Source: Vespula vulgaris
Lineage: Eukaryota; Arthropoda; Insecta; Hymenoptera; Vespidae
Reading direction: 5' to 3'
DNA: 64,000 nt
Assembly: GCF_905475345.1 (NCBI RefSeq)
Contig: NC_066589.1
Coordinates: 4,556,001-4,620,000 of the forward strand
Part shown: piece after piece, positions 48,701 to 56,100 of the stretch
How positions within the stretch are numbered: the stretch's first letter is position 1
How the letters are laid out: every line of letters begins with the position of its first letter
Made by a program: the position numbers and the translations under genes
Notes under the pieces: model-generated
Seen by the model: the letters and a program-made list of their open reading frames with translations, nothing else
Told to the model about the DNA's origin: nothing
The model's database searches: none

Positions 48701-49665
48701 CCTTCCAACGAAATTCCGTAGAAAGGCGTTCGTTACGTTGGAGGCGACCGTCGTCAGCTTTAAGTTGTAAAACAACATCCAAGAAGTCCAGTCATTTGCC
48801 TCCAACCGCCAGGACCTCGTTAGATCTCGAGTTAGATCTTCAAGCGCAACACGCCAGACTGAACAATCTTCAGGACGAACTTAGCAGGTTGCGAGAATTA
48901 AAACAACGATTGGAACAAGCACGCGAGAAGGGAGACACGGATCTGGCCAGTTGGTTATTAGAGGATCACAAGTTCCAAAATCTGATGGCACAAGCTGAGA
49001 GTGGTAGGAACGGAAAGAGTGCGGAAGATAAGAAGGTAGAGAAGATGTTGAAGAAAACGTCGAAGGAGATATATAAGTTGAGAAAGACAAAGGCCGGTAA
49101 AGGGAAACCCGACATTATATCTTTTAAGTAAGTACGAACGAACGATAACGATTCTCTCCTTCGTTCTGTAATATTATGTCTGATATTATCTTTTCATTTT
49201 CTCTTGCTTTTTCTTATTCGTAGAGAAAAAATGGCATTCTTCACGCGTGTCAACGTGAACGTTCCTGCTCTCCCACCAGACGATTTACCCCCAGAAAGTT
49301 CAATGATGTCCACAGACACGTGCTCGATATTGCACAGGAGATACATGTCCGAACCAGTAAGCAGTGAAAGTGTTTCAGACATGTCCACGCGATTGAACAT
49401 TGGAAACACAATCGCTATGAGAAGCAGTGCTAGTGCCATGGGTAACGATACTAGTGCCGGTATCGTAGGTTTGACAGAGGACCGTTTGGCAAACGGTGGC
49501 ACCACGAACAAAAGCGTCAATTCGAAAGGGCGGCCGAGCGATCATAGCTCGCGTGCCACGGAGAATGGTCAGAAAGAAGACTCGAAAGGCTCCGAGGATA
49601 ATGGCAACGGGGAGCCAAAGAGATATGAGTATGTCGTTGATAGGGTTCTCGGCGTCGAAGTTTAA
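591..49665 (+). CDS. kibra: Kibra, WW and C2 domain protein (12 coding exons)
   Basis: Kibra (WWC family) is a cortical scaffold that activates the Hippo/Warts kinase cascade with Merlin and Expanded. Seen: coding exons 591-718, 19393-19502, 19593-19687, 44649-44757, 44930-45089, 45388-46926, 47036-47122, 47518-47707, 47799-48254, 48357-48572, 48649-49127 and 49224-49665. They sum to 4011 nt (1336 residues) with all GT-AG junctions in phase. WW1 is about residues 7-39 and WW2 57-90, followed by a coiled coil, a Ser-rich linker, a C2 domain (about 711-840), an acidic stretch, the TFSPS/LNRSDSDSS aPKC-binding block (about 1010-1040) and a C-terminal coiled coil. The length is close to fly Kibra. 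The start ATG gives the family-typical MPRRRNGEIPLPEGW. The end GVEV resembles a PDZ ligand. Identification is by recognition of family motifs, not a search. Confidence 0.96.
1311..1344 (+). repeat. (CT)n microsatellite
   Basis: A pure TC run of about 17 units forms part of a longer pyrimidine tract. It lies about 100 bp before the possible 21-nt microexon at 1450-1470 and could serve as a splicing pyrimidine tract. Confidence 0.9.
1820..1925 (+). repeat. CAC/CAT/TCC trinucleotide repeat
   Basis: An imperfect CAC/CAT tandem translates to poly-His or poly-Pro depending on frame. No splice or start context supports coding. Confidence 0.85.
2898..2958 (+). repeat. (GA)n microsatellite
   Basis: About 30 GA dinucleotides with one AA interruption near 2949. 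In frame it reads as an Arg-Glu run. Confidence 0.95.
10657..10776 (+). repeat. (AGT)n-type trinucleotide repeat
   Basis: TAG/AGT units with interspersed TGG and TAA variants over about 120 bp. The minus-strand open frame here is a Tyr/Leu/Thr repeat translation. Confidence 0.9.
15150..15201. repeat. Perfect 16-bp inverted repeat around an E-box-like core
   Basis: The left arm 15150-15165 (cgtaaatgtatgtcca) is the exact reverse complement of 15186-15201. The 20-bp spacer contains the palindrome ACACGTGT at 15175-15182, so the 52-bp unit is nearly symmetric. It lies within kibra intron 1. Function unknown. Confidence 0.85.
15619..15780 (+). repeat. 88-bp tandem duplication
   Basis: The unit beginning gttatcgaacagatatc at 15619 recurs as gttatcgaatagatatc at 15707. 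Both copies continue through TTTTAATCGAG and TGCATAAACAATTTTTTGTTAT with a few substitutions and single-base indels. This is a local duplication in intronic AT-rich DNA. Confidence 0.85.
18061..18732. mobile_element. Foldback / long-TIR non-autonomous element in kibra intron 1
   Basis: The arm beginning TAGGGGAACC at 18061 pairs with the reverse complement of the arm ending GGCTTCCCTA at 18732. Similarity continues for roughly 230 bp per arm with substitutions and small indels. Shared blocks include ATATGTTGTCAAGGTC, CACGAATTTTGT and TTTTTTATGTGTA. The unpaired centre is about 18300-18470. The ends plus flanks read ATTAGGG...CCCTAAT, consistent with a TA-type target duplication or with the end of the repeat itself. 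No transposase is present. I infer a foldback-like or MITE element; the superfamily is unknown. Confidence 0.8.
18442..18469. repeat. 28-bp hairpin inside the foldback element
   Basis: GTTCCGAGGAAAAA is followed at once by TTTTTCTTCGGAAC, giving two 14-base arms with a single mismatch and no spacer. It lies at the inner border of the right arm of the foldback element. Confidence 0.8.
19393..19502 (+). CDS. kibra: kibra exon 2 (WW2, first part)
   Basis: This follows a long pyrimidine tract and the ttccag acceptor. It encodes FTKPQTFADC and the start of WW2 (ELPLGWEEAYD, YYINHVN). Phase-1 end before donor gtaagt at 19503. The other long frame over this exon is a shadow. Confidence 0.95.
19593..19687 (+). 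CDS. kibra: kibra exon 3 (WW2 end, start of coiled coil)
   Basis: The acceptor is aatttcag. The exon encodes QTTQLEDPRQEW, completing WW2, then a helix ending QTAQDVLE. It ends in phase 0 at donor gtgagt (19688). Exon 4 begins AKKEIYDVKQQ, which continues the conserved family block, so no exon is missing across the 25 kb intron. Confidence 0.95.
19728..19764 (+). repeat. (CTTT)n microsatellite
   Basis: About nine TTTC units just after the exon 3 donor of kibra. Confidence 0.9.
21357..21421 (+). repeat. (GATA)n microsatellite
   Basis: About 16 tandem GATA units lead into a GA run. It accounts for the Ser/Ile/Tyr-Leu repeats in overlapping minus-strand frames. Confidence 0.95.
24323..24947. 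mobile_element. MITE-like element with about 35-bp terminal inverted repeats
   Basis: The left end TATATAGGGTGTTTCACCTAA (from 24325) matches the reverse complement of the right end (24912-24945), which reads TATACATGGTGTTTCATCTAA. Similarity continues to TTGAAAT/TTCAAAT. The interior (about 560 bp) is AT-rich with no transposase signature; the open frame at 24430-24714 resembles nothing I know. Related termini occur at 29.81, 37.23 and 38.52 kb in the same intron. I infer a non-autonomous DNA transposon family. Confidence 0.7.
26577..26637 (+). repeat. (GAAA)n microsatellite
   Basis: About 15 GAAA/GAAG units. Overlapping minus-strand frames read as Phe/Leu/Ser runs. Confidence 0.9.
29811..29850. 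repeat. Single copy of the GGGTGTT terminal motif
   Basis: TATATATAGGGTGTTCTCTAA resembles the left end of the 24.3 kb element (TATATAGGGTGTTTCACCTAA). No matching inverted partner was found nearby, so it may be a solo terminus or a decayed element. Confidence 0.45.
31975..32075. repeat. AT-rich low-complexity tract
   Basis: About 100 bp of almost pure A and T in TATA/TAAATA units, with no coding content. Confidence 0.9.
33885..33952 (+). repeat. Long (CT)n microsatellite
   Basis: About 34 uninterrupted CT units, among the longest dinucleotide tracts in the window. It is a polypyrimidine strand within kibra intron 3. Confidence 0.95.
36133..36172. repeat. Short GC-rich inverted repeat
   Basis: TAGTGCAAGAGGCCGC (36133-36148) pairs with GCGGCCTTGCATTA (36159-36172) through about 13 base pairs with a 2-nt bulge and one mismatch, around a 10-nt loop. 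The stem is too short to call a microRNA. Confidence 0.6.
37230..38530. mobile_element. Possible decayed element bounded by related inverted termini
   Basis: The left terminus TATACAAGGTGTCCTCGTTTAA (37230 on; motif GGTGTCC) and the right terminus at about 38490-38530 are inverted relatives. The right one reads TATATAGAGTGTCTCACTTAA on the minus strand. Both belong to the terminal family of the 24.3 kb element. The 1.25 kb between them is AT-rich with only short open frames and no recognisable transposase. They could equally be two unrelated solo termini. Confidence 0.4.
39808..39845 (+). promoter_or_regulatory. Candidate TATA box and initiator inside kibra intron 3
   Basis: CTATAAAAGG (from about 39809) is followed about 31 bp later by the initiator-like CCATTC, with A at 39841. 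That is the normal TATA-to-start spacing. It stands at the upstream edge of a GC-rich block in an AT-rich intron, 3.6 kb before the Gln/Tyr-rich open frame and 4.8 kb before kibra exon 4. Promoter function is inferred. Confidence 0.4.
39881..39987 (+). repeat. 11-bp GGCCTCGTCCA tandem repeat
   Basis: Units of the form CAGGCYYCGTC repeat with an 11-bp period, cleanest at about 39929-39985, with degenerate copies before that. Because 11 is not a multiple of three, all frames read as changing Pro/Arg/Ser repeats, which argues against coding selection. It lies about 40 bp downstream of the candidate start site. Confidence 0.85.
40124..40295 (+). repeat. CTA/CTG trinucleotide repeat
   Basis: CTACTA units surround a core of about nine GCT/CTG units (40173-40200). 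The frames give poly-Leu, poly-Cys or Tyr runs. I see no evidence for translation. Confidence 0.9.
42705..42759 (+). repeat. (GACA)n-(GA)n compound microsatellite
   Basis: About five GACA units run directly into about 16 GA units, within a purine-rich stretch that continues to about 43.4 kb. Confidence 0.9.
43226..43360 (+). repeat. (GAA)n-rich polypurine tract
   Basis: Imperfect GAA/GGA repeats with almost no pyrimidines. They read as Lys/Glu/Arg on the plus strand and Ser/Phe/Leu on the minus strand. The tract directly precedes the Gln/Tyr-rich open frame at 43433. Confidence 0.85.
43433..43753 (+). CDS. Candidate alternative kibra first coding exon (Gln/Tyr-rich)
   Basis: A 107-codon frame from ATG (context CCGGCATGG) to a strong donor gtaagg at 43754. 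It is rich in Gln, Tyr, His and Arg and is not a simple repeat: segments such as NHRFVQQRQQ and YENVVSQYRMR are mixed. It ends in phase 0, the phase in which kibra exon 4 (44649) begins, so splicing would make a Kibra with this N-terminus in place of both WW domains. A TGA lies 33 nt upstream in frame, so this ATG would be the start. Without splicing the frame runs to a stop at 43777. I recognise no homologue and coding status is unproven. Confidence 0.35.
44649..44757 (+). CDS. kibra: kibra exon 4 (coiled coil)
   Basis: It begins AKKEIYDVKQQRLCLAQDEY, the family's conserved helix after WW2, in phase 0 after acceptor ttgcag. It ends in phase 1 before donor gtaagt at 44758. Confidence 0.95.
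44930..45089 (+). CDS. kibra: kibra exon 5 (coiled coil)
   Basis: After acceptor ttccacag it encodes a Ser-rich turn, then STKYDPDLLKSDVALARSR and a heptad-like Arg/Glu/Leu helix ending VDTLAR. Phase-2 end at donor gtacga (45090). Confidence 0.93.
45388..46926 (+). CDS. kibra: kibra exon 6 (coiled coils, Ser/Pro linker, PPAY motif)
   Basis: This is the largest exon, residues about 201-714. It starts with VEQKLSG after acceptor cttgtag, then long coiled-coil helices (IMTELRNIQKSL, EEKQMLLQQLRDALRSM). Next come a Ser/Thr/Gly-rich linker, a Pro-rich region with PPAY at residues 534-537, and a segment leading into the C2 domain (ETAQVQIKL). Phase-2 end at donor gtaggt. Confidence 0.96.
47036..47122 (+). 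CDS. kibra: kibra exon 7 (C2 domain start)
   Basis: It encodes YSMSDGLLHIGIERARNL, a first C2 beta-strand pair with the usual hydrophobic alternation. Acceptor tgccag, donor gtgagt at 47123. Confidence 0.95.
47518..47707 (+). CDS. kibra: kibra exon 8 (C2 domain)
   Basis: Preceded by a T run of about 27 bases and ttgcag. It encodes YIKAALLP, KPTFGETFPVAVP and LQVNVWCSG, the C2 core strands, ending EEC-L in phase 0 at donor gtaagt (47708). Confidence 0.95.
47799..48254 (+). CDS. kibra: kibra exon 9 (C2 end, acidic region)
   Basis: It starts GSAQVSLADFSPE, the last C2 strand, and WYNILSFRFMQ. A Ser/Thr-rich region and an acidic run (EEEDEDGGTDSGSEDSEEEG) follow. It ends in phase 0 at a weaker donor (gttaat, 48255), chosen because exon 10 continues the acidic run; reading on gives a short alternative tail ending at 48305. 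Confidence 0.92.
48357..48572 (+). CDS. kibra: kibra exon 10 (aPKC-binding region, first part)
   Basis: This runs from EEEELNEETRRTQD to KRSQTFSPSAA and HYICR. The TFSPS block followed by YICRLNRSDSDSS is the conserved segment that in vertebrate KIBRA binds atypical PKC. Donor gtaagt at 48573, phase 0. Confidence 0.94.
48649..49127 (+). CDS. kibra: kibra exon 11 (aPKC-binding region, C-terminal coiled coil)
   Basis: It starts LNRSDSDSSMPLYRRGG and RNSVERRSLRWRRP, then a coiled coil (LDLELDLQAQHARLNNLQ, LKQRLEQAREKG) and a basic Lys-rich helix. Phase-2 end at donor gtaagt (49128), joining KEKMAFFTR in exon 12. Confidence 0.95.
49224..49665 (+). CDS. kibra: kibra exon 12 (C-terminus)
   Basis: It encodes EKMAFFTRVNVNVPALPPDDLP and a Ser/Asn-rich tail, ending YVVDRVLGVEV and TAA at 49663-49665. 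The last four residues have the hydrophobic end of a PDZ-binding motif. Confidence 0.93.
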
Positions 49666-51330
49666 CGTTCAGCCTTCTTTTCATCTTTTTCTTCTTTCCT
49701 TATACCTTGATCTTAAAACGTTCACTGTCCAATGATCACGATGATTATTATTAGATATTAATAATTCTCGTTATTTTTCTTGAATTGTGATCAAAGGTCT
49801 GTTAACCTATTTCTAGACCAAAAGGATGACGAACGTGTTAAGTATCGATACGACGAATAATTCTCTTAGTCTCGATTTGGTACTCGAGCAGCGCTAATGC
49901 GCCAACTTTCAAGACATCGTTATGCGAACGTTAATGCGTAAAAAGCGACGATGGCGAGGATTTTAGGAAAAAAGTTGACTTTTTTGCGTTCAATCGATCT
50001 TAGGTGCCATGCGAGAGGATAGTTTGTAAAGGGTCATAAAAAAGTAATTCTATTTATTTTTTTATTATTTTCTGTTTCTTTTTTTCTTTTTTTCGACTAA
50101 CATATCTCGTTACCGTCGCTTAATTGACCCGATGCCGGCGCTCATCAACGTTTTCTTTTTGTTTTTTCTTCACATGGGCCGATTTGCGGAGTAGAAGGAA
50201 TGTGTTTAACTTAGAAAAAGCGTTCTGTGTGTGTGTATATATATATGCGAGACAATTATAAGTTATTTAAACGACGAGATTCGCCGATATAAATCTATAA
50301 TTTAATTTGTTAAATTTGATTCGCGTCTTCTTCGCGTTCTTTCTTTTTTCTTTTTTTCTTCTTTTCTCTTTCTTCTTCTCCCTCCCTTCTCTCTTTTTAT
50401 CTATTTTTCTTTTTTTTTCTTTCTTCCTTTTGGCTGTTATTCCGTTCGTTTTCTCTGCGAATCAGAGCACACGACCCACCGAGCGCAGCTGGTCTGCGAT
50501 TTGAAAAAAGTTAGTAATTAAAAATAAAAAGGAAATTGAAAGATTATGCCCTGGTTGGCTGAACTTCGCTTTGACTCTCGGCACTGCCATTTTCGTAACG
50601 TTGTTGTATTTGTTTTTATTAAAGCGGTTTTATTTCGGAGTCTCAACGAGAAAGACTCAACGACAAAAGTGCCTTTAAAATAAATGTACACACCGCTCAA
50701 GATGTATAATTTATTTTTTTTCTTTTTTATCGTTTACCACTGACCGTTCTCCAACAAAAGAATAAGAAAAACGAGACAAAAAAGATTACAAGAAAAAAAA
50801 ACAAACAAACAAACAAACAAGAAGAACAAAAACAAAGAGAATAAGAGAAAGAACTTTTTAAAGTTTATCGATCAAATCGACACGTTGGAACAATGTATGT
50901 ATGCGTGTATGCTTTAACGATCGGCCCATTCGTCGGGAACGTAACATTGTAAATTTTTTCTCGCCGAGACTCGGTCGATAAAACAGAGTATGAGAAGAAA
51001 AAAAAACCACAAATTCGAAATTTTCGAATACGACGTTGTATGTATAACGAGTGTATGTAATAATATTATCGTCGTGTCACTTCGTAGTCGAATTATCGTC
51101 GTTATAACGACGAATAGCACGCGTTCATTCAATGATGGTACCCCGTGGCCATATATTGCGTTGTTGTATTGTAATATCGAGAAACAAGATGGAGGGACAT
51201 AGCGAAATTTGTATCGAACGATCTTGTAAATAATTTTGTAAATAGATAATCGACAATCATGTTTTAACGCGCTTATAAATATACGTGTATATGTATTATA
51301 TAATAAAATGCGAAAAGCGTGCGCCCGCGT
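49666..51330 (+). other. kibra 3' UTR (inferred)
   Basis: AT-rich sequence without a supported gene. Candidate AATAAA poly(A) signals are at 51302-51307 and 52017-52022. A pyrimidine-rich segment lies at about 50340-50440. The first signal would give a 3' UTR of about 1.65 kb. The frames at 50.3, 51.0 and 51.3 kb are low-complexity or lack support. Confidence 0.5.
51302..51307 (+). terminator. Candidate poly(A) signal of kibra
   Basis: Canonical AATAAA in AT-rich sequence 1.6 kb after the kibra stop. A second AATAAA lies at 52017. The one in use cannot be told without transcripts. Confidence 0.4.
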
Positions 51331-52486
51331 TCGCGTCCGCGCCCAAGATATTTACGTACAACACAGCGTACGTATGTGTATGTGTATGCACGCAGCGAAT
51401 GGGGAGGTAGGAGCGATGGCGAATTTGCCTTGTTTATGTACCTCGCACTTCGTATATATTGTATTATTTCTTTTTTTTTTTGTCCTCGAACGAGAGAGAA
51501 AAAGATCAGAAAAAAACGAACATTTTCTCGTCGCTTGAGATGAAAGCGAAGAAAAAACACGTATTATTATTATTATTTCTCCTTACTGAAGTGCCCGATC
51601 TATTACACTCATGTATTTAATTAACGTTATGTTTGTATTATTTAGCACGTTACTACGGAGTATAAGTACGATAATGATAAAAATGAATCATGATAACGAT
51701 AAAATTAAGGACGATTATAACGATAATGATACTTCTCTTCTTTCTTTCTTTCTTTTTCATAAAGAAAACAACATTACACGCATTACAGACACGTACAGAC
51801 TCTCTCACTGAAAGGATCACAATTTACAGCATGATTTGTAAGTAACGGTTCGTATGGTAATGATTAAAAAGAGATAAATACAAGTATATCCTCATCGTAC
51901 TTTTCATTTGCTTTCAAAAATATTCGTAACCCTTGTTAAGATGAGCAACGATCAAAAAAAAAAAAAAAAAAGAAAAAAAAAGAAGAAATTGTTAAAACGA
52001 TTGTTTAGAATATTTTAATAAATGCCTTTAATCGATCACTAACAAAAAGAAAATCGGATAAATCGTAGCTCTTGTTGCATAGAAATTGATACGACAAATG
52101 CATTGTTAAATCTGTTTTCACATTGTTTATTATATATAACTGAATTACGATTTAGTTTCATCATTTCTTGCGGTCATTGCACGTTCCGTCTTTTATTATT
52201 AAAACGTTGTACGGTCGATAAAAAGTACTTAAGTAAGTACTCACTTTTCGGTTTTGGATCACTTCCATATAGGAAAATGTCATCGAAGAAGAACAAGCTG
52301 AAAGTTCGATAAGACTCTAGAGTTCTTCGCCTACACGGAGAATGAGTGTGTGTATGAGAAAGAGAGAAAGAGAGAAAGAGAGAAAGAGAAAGAGAGGTGG
52401 AAGCGTATAGTAAGGGTCGAATCTCTCGAATCATAGTTAGTAGAGCGGTGCGCGGCCACGAGCTCGGCCGCTCATCGGCCAGCGCG
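51331..52486 (+). other. Intergenic region and 5' leader of the next gene
   Basis: No protein gene is seen. It contains alternating GC/ATG-rich sequence (51320-51390), an A tract (51956-51985) and a GA run (52350-52396). The GC-rich stretch just before 52487 is probably the 5' UTR or promoter of the membrane-protein gene. Confidence 0.5.
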
Positions 52487-52613
52487 ATGCTGTTTTGCAC
52501 TTTTGTGCGAACAGCATTTTCCGCATCCCTTGGTGCCGTTGTCCAGATAGTGATCTTGGTTTTACAAAGTTCTACCACATCGAGGGTTCAAGCTACTCTG
52601 CCACCTGGTGCTG
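52487..52613 (+). CDS. KIAA1549-like exon 1 (signal peptide)
   Basis: ATG in context GCGCGATGC starts MLFCTFVRTAFSASLGAVV, with a hydrophobic core of about 20 residues, then SSTTSRVQA, a plausible cleavage region. The frame is open upstream to 52397 but without another ATG. Phase-1 end at donor gttagt (52614). Further upstream coding exons cannot be excluded. Confidence 0.75.
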
Positions 52614-53115
52614 GTTAGTTCAAATTTGCCTACCCTTCGAACAAATATTTCTTCAATTTCTCTTTGAATATTTTGTCGAATTTATCGAACGATAAAAAGA
52701 ATGAACGTAATTCTTTTTCATACAAAATATAATTTTTCTTTGCTTGCTCTAGAAAGAAAGAAAGTATCTACCGTTTGTATCGAATAAGTTACATTTATCG
52801 GTATAATTCGTTATAGTCATTAGTTCATTCATGAAAATATCAAAAAGTGATTACGAATCGTTGGATATTTTTCTAATATAAATACATTCAATGTTATATC
52901 GTTTGGATCAATTCGCAGCACCGTAATATCTACAAATAATAATCGAGCATTAAATTGTTTAAACAAGTCTAAAGTTTCGTTCTTAAAACATGATATATGA
53001 AAGAGATATGAATGAGATTTTGATCGTGTCAAGTTATCGGTTGAATTTTTATTTAGAGACGATGTGAAAAAGAGGGTTTAGAGATTTGAGCTACGAGATA
53101 CACGTGGTCGATCGA

Positions 53116-53150
<35 letters not shown>

Positions 53151-56100
53151 TAGTTGAAAACAGATAGACTATGTCCGTGTTTTATGCGCGTGTTTATCGT
53201 ATATGTGTGTTCCGACGATATCACTTCCGCTTTTAATTCCATCGACCTTGTCCGTGCATTTTCGCATTCGTCGTTCCGCCGGTTAAATTCGCATATATGT
53301 ACGTATAGAGATAGAAAGTCACCGGCAGGTTAGAGGGTAGTACACTTAAGTAATTCAACGCTCGCCGCAGGTGCGCGTCAGGTAATCGATATTATTATCG
53401 GCACGATACTTACGACACGTGGGACGCGTGCCATTCGTTCGATGATTCGTCACGAATCTATGTTATTTTTCTCTCGAAATTCCATTGAAAAAAGAAAGAA
53501 CGAAACGAGAATACACGATACATCTTTATTTTTAATCAACGAAGAAAACGAATTAATAAAGTTATTATTATTAACATTTAATTGTCTGATTAAATTATTA
53601 TTTACTATTAATATAGCATTGTTAATATTTATTCGTTGATTAAAAGTTCGTAAATTGAAATTATAAGAAATAGTTTCTTCTTTATTTTCAATAAATCGAA
53701 CGATTTTTTCTTTCTTTTTTTTTTTTAAACGTGATTAAACTTACAGTTAGGTACGGATTCGTTCAATAATTCATTCGATCGCCTATCAAACAGATTTACG
53801 TTTTACGATACACATTTTCGGTATTACTCGATGTATTTTTTACGAGGCAATCAGCCTTTCTTCTGAAACTAATAAGAAATCCGTGCTAAAGAAGCACGCA
53901 CGGTAAAGAGTTTTTCACGAGATCACGTAGAAAGGCATACCTTGGTTCAGGGTTAATCAAAATCAATTTCACCGATTCTCACCATAGGAACTCAGTTTTC
54001 TATTGATTTAACACCTGACCATTGCCGTCTAAAAATATCTGAGGTGGGTGGTGCTCATAAAGTCGGCGATAATGTACGCGTATGCTGCTTAAAAAATGTG
54101 AAAAAGTTGATCGATTTATTCGAAGAGAGAAAAAAAGAGAAAATGAAAGATGAATGGTAATTCAATGATATGACCTATAAGTGGAAACGTTATTTAGAAA
54201 TAGGAAAGTAATGTTCGCGATTGAAAAAAAAAAAAATTGATCGATTTCGAGATTCGATTAAGATTTCATCATTTTTTTTTTTTGCGACGAAGCGACACTT
54301 CAATACGCACGAAATTGCGTTGGACGTTGTGACGACAACACTTCGGTGAAGTTTCCGGGCCGGAAACGCAAACCGACCGTAAAACCAGGTCGTCCTAGCG
54401 GCGTAGAAAAATGAAAAAGAAAAACAAAAAAAAAATACGACGAAAGAATGGACTTCGAACGATTCCGTAAGTCGTAACGTCATAATCCTCATTTTGGACT
54501 TATTCCGAAAACAGTTTCTAATAAAATCGATTTAGAAGGAATTAAATAAAACGAATGAAATATTTCGGGGGGTCTTTAACGTCTCTAAGAATTTTCGATA
54601 AAGTGTATATCAGAACAAAGAAAAAATTAACTTTTAACCGAAGAAAAAATAATCTTTTTTTCTGATCTGTAAAAAATTTATACATTTGTCATTACGCCTG
54701 ATAATCAAGATTATTAATTTTAACGATACTGAAACATTTTTTTTATTCAGATTATAATAAACAGAAAAAAAAATAAGTTAATTATCGATTTCTAACTTCT
54801 AACGGTTAGAGTTCCGACCTAGTCACCGTTAAAATAAAATAGATGGTAAAGAACCACAAAGAACTAGAACTAAAACTATATATAAAAAAAAAATGAAACG
54901 TATACTTTTTTCTATTTTAAAGACAAACCATTTGTCCGACCCAGTTAAAGACTTCTAATCGCATAGGATGTAGGATACGGTTGTATAAAATATAACCCTG
55001 GGGAAGATATTCCACCATACACGTGTGTCACATCGATGATTGCATTTTGGAATATACTTCGTTCGTTCGCTATATTTACTTATCTTTAATATTCATAGTT
55101 CATTCGATTTTGGTCGTATACGTCGAACGTACGAAGATAAGAAAAACAACGAGATTATTAAAATCGTATTATCAGATCTAATCGCATCTCTACACTATTC
55201 CATGTAAAAAAAAATATATATATATACACTTTTTACAGTCGTAGTTATTTGCTTCATTCATTAAGTTTTGGTTGTACTCAAAGAGAAGAGAAAAAAAAAC
55301 GAATACGGAAGTTGAAGGTATTCCGACGAGTGTTTTAGTTTCCGTTTAAAAACTAATATTTTTCCGAGTTGTGTGCGAGGAAATGATGCAATTTTCACGA
55401 GACACATGGCCGTCTCTCTGTCACGAGATCGCGTGATAAGAGGACAGGTATATGCGTTTATACGCGATATAGCGAAGCTCATTGGTTCGTTTCCGAGGAC
55501 GATCGGTTCATCCCTAGCGTTGTCGTGACACGAGTTCACCCTCACCGAGGTATAGGTCGTTGCTCTTTCTCGTCGATTAAGATCGAAAGGGTTTTTCCAG
55601 CATTTACATTATTCAACATATTAAAATACGTAATCGTCATTAAAAAAATTCTCGTAAAAGTATAGATCTTTTTAACTATTTTTCTTTTTTTAATAATCGT
55701 ATACTTTCATTGCTTTAAATCTAATTGATTAATTTATTTCATTTTCTAGTAATATTACCATAAGAAAAAAATAACGATTTTTATGATTTACCTTTATACA
55801 TTAATAATTATTTATTTTTATTGTTAATATTGTCTATTAATTGATCTAGATCTAATTGATGTATATGTATATTATACATCATCTGATGATTATGATTCTT
55901 AATCATTATTGTAGTTTTGTGATATAATCGATTAGTAATGATTTATTATCTCCACTTTTGTAAATTATATTTTATCCTTTTTATATTTACAATGACACGA
56001 GGTATCAATTCATAAAAAAAAAAGTTCCTTCTGTTTTCCGATTGCAGAAGATGAGATAATTTTGATCGAACATCTACCTGGTCGTCGAGTTCATCTACAA

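Noticed and set aside
55261..55545. 94-codon minus frame in intron 1 of the KIAA1549-like gene
   Set aside because: Normal-looking composition but no recognisable motif and no promoter or splice support.
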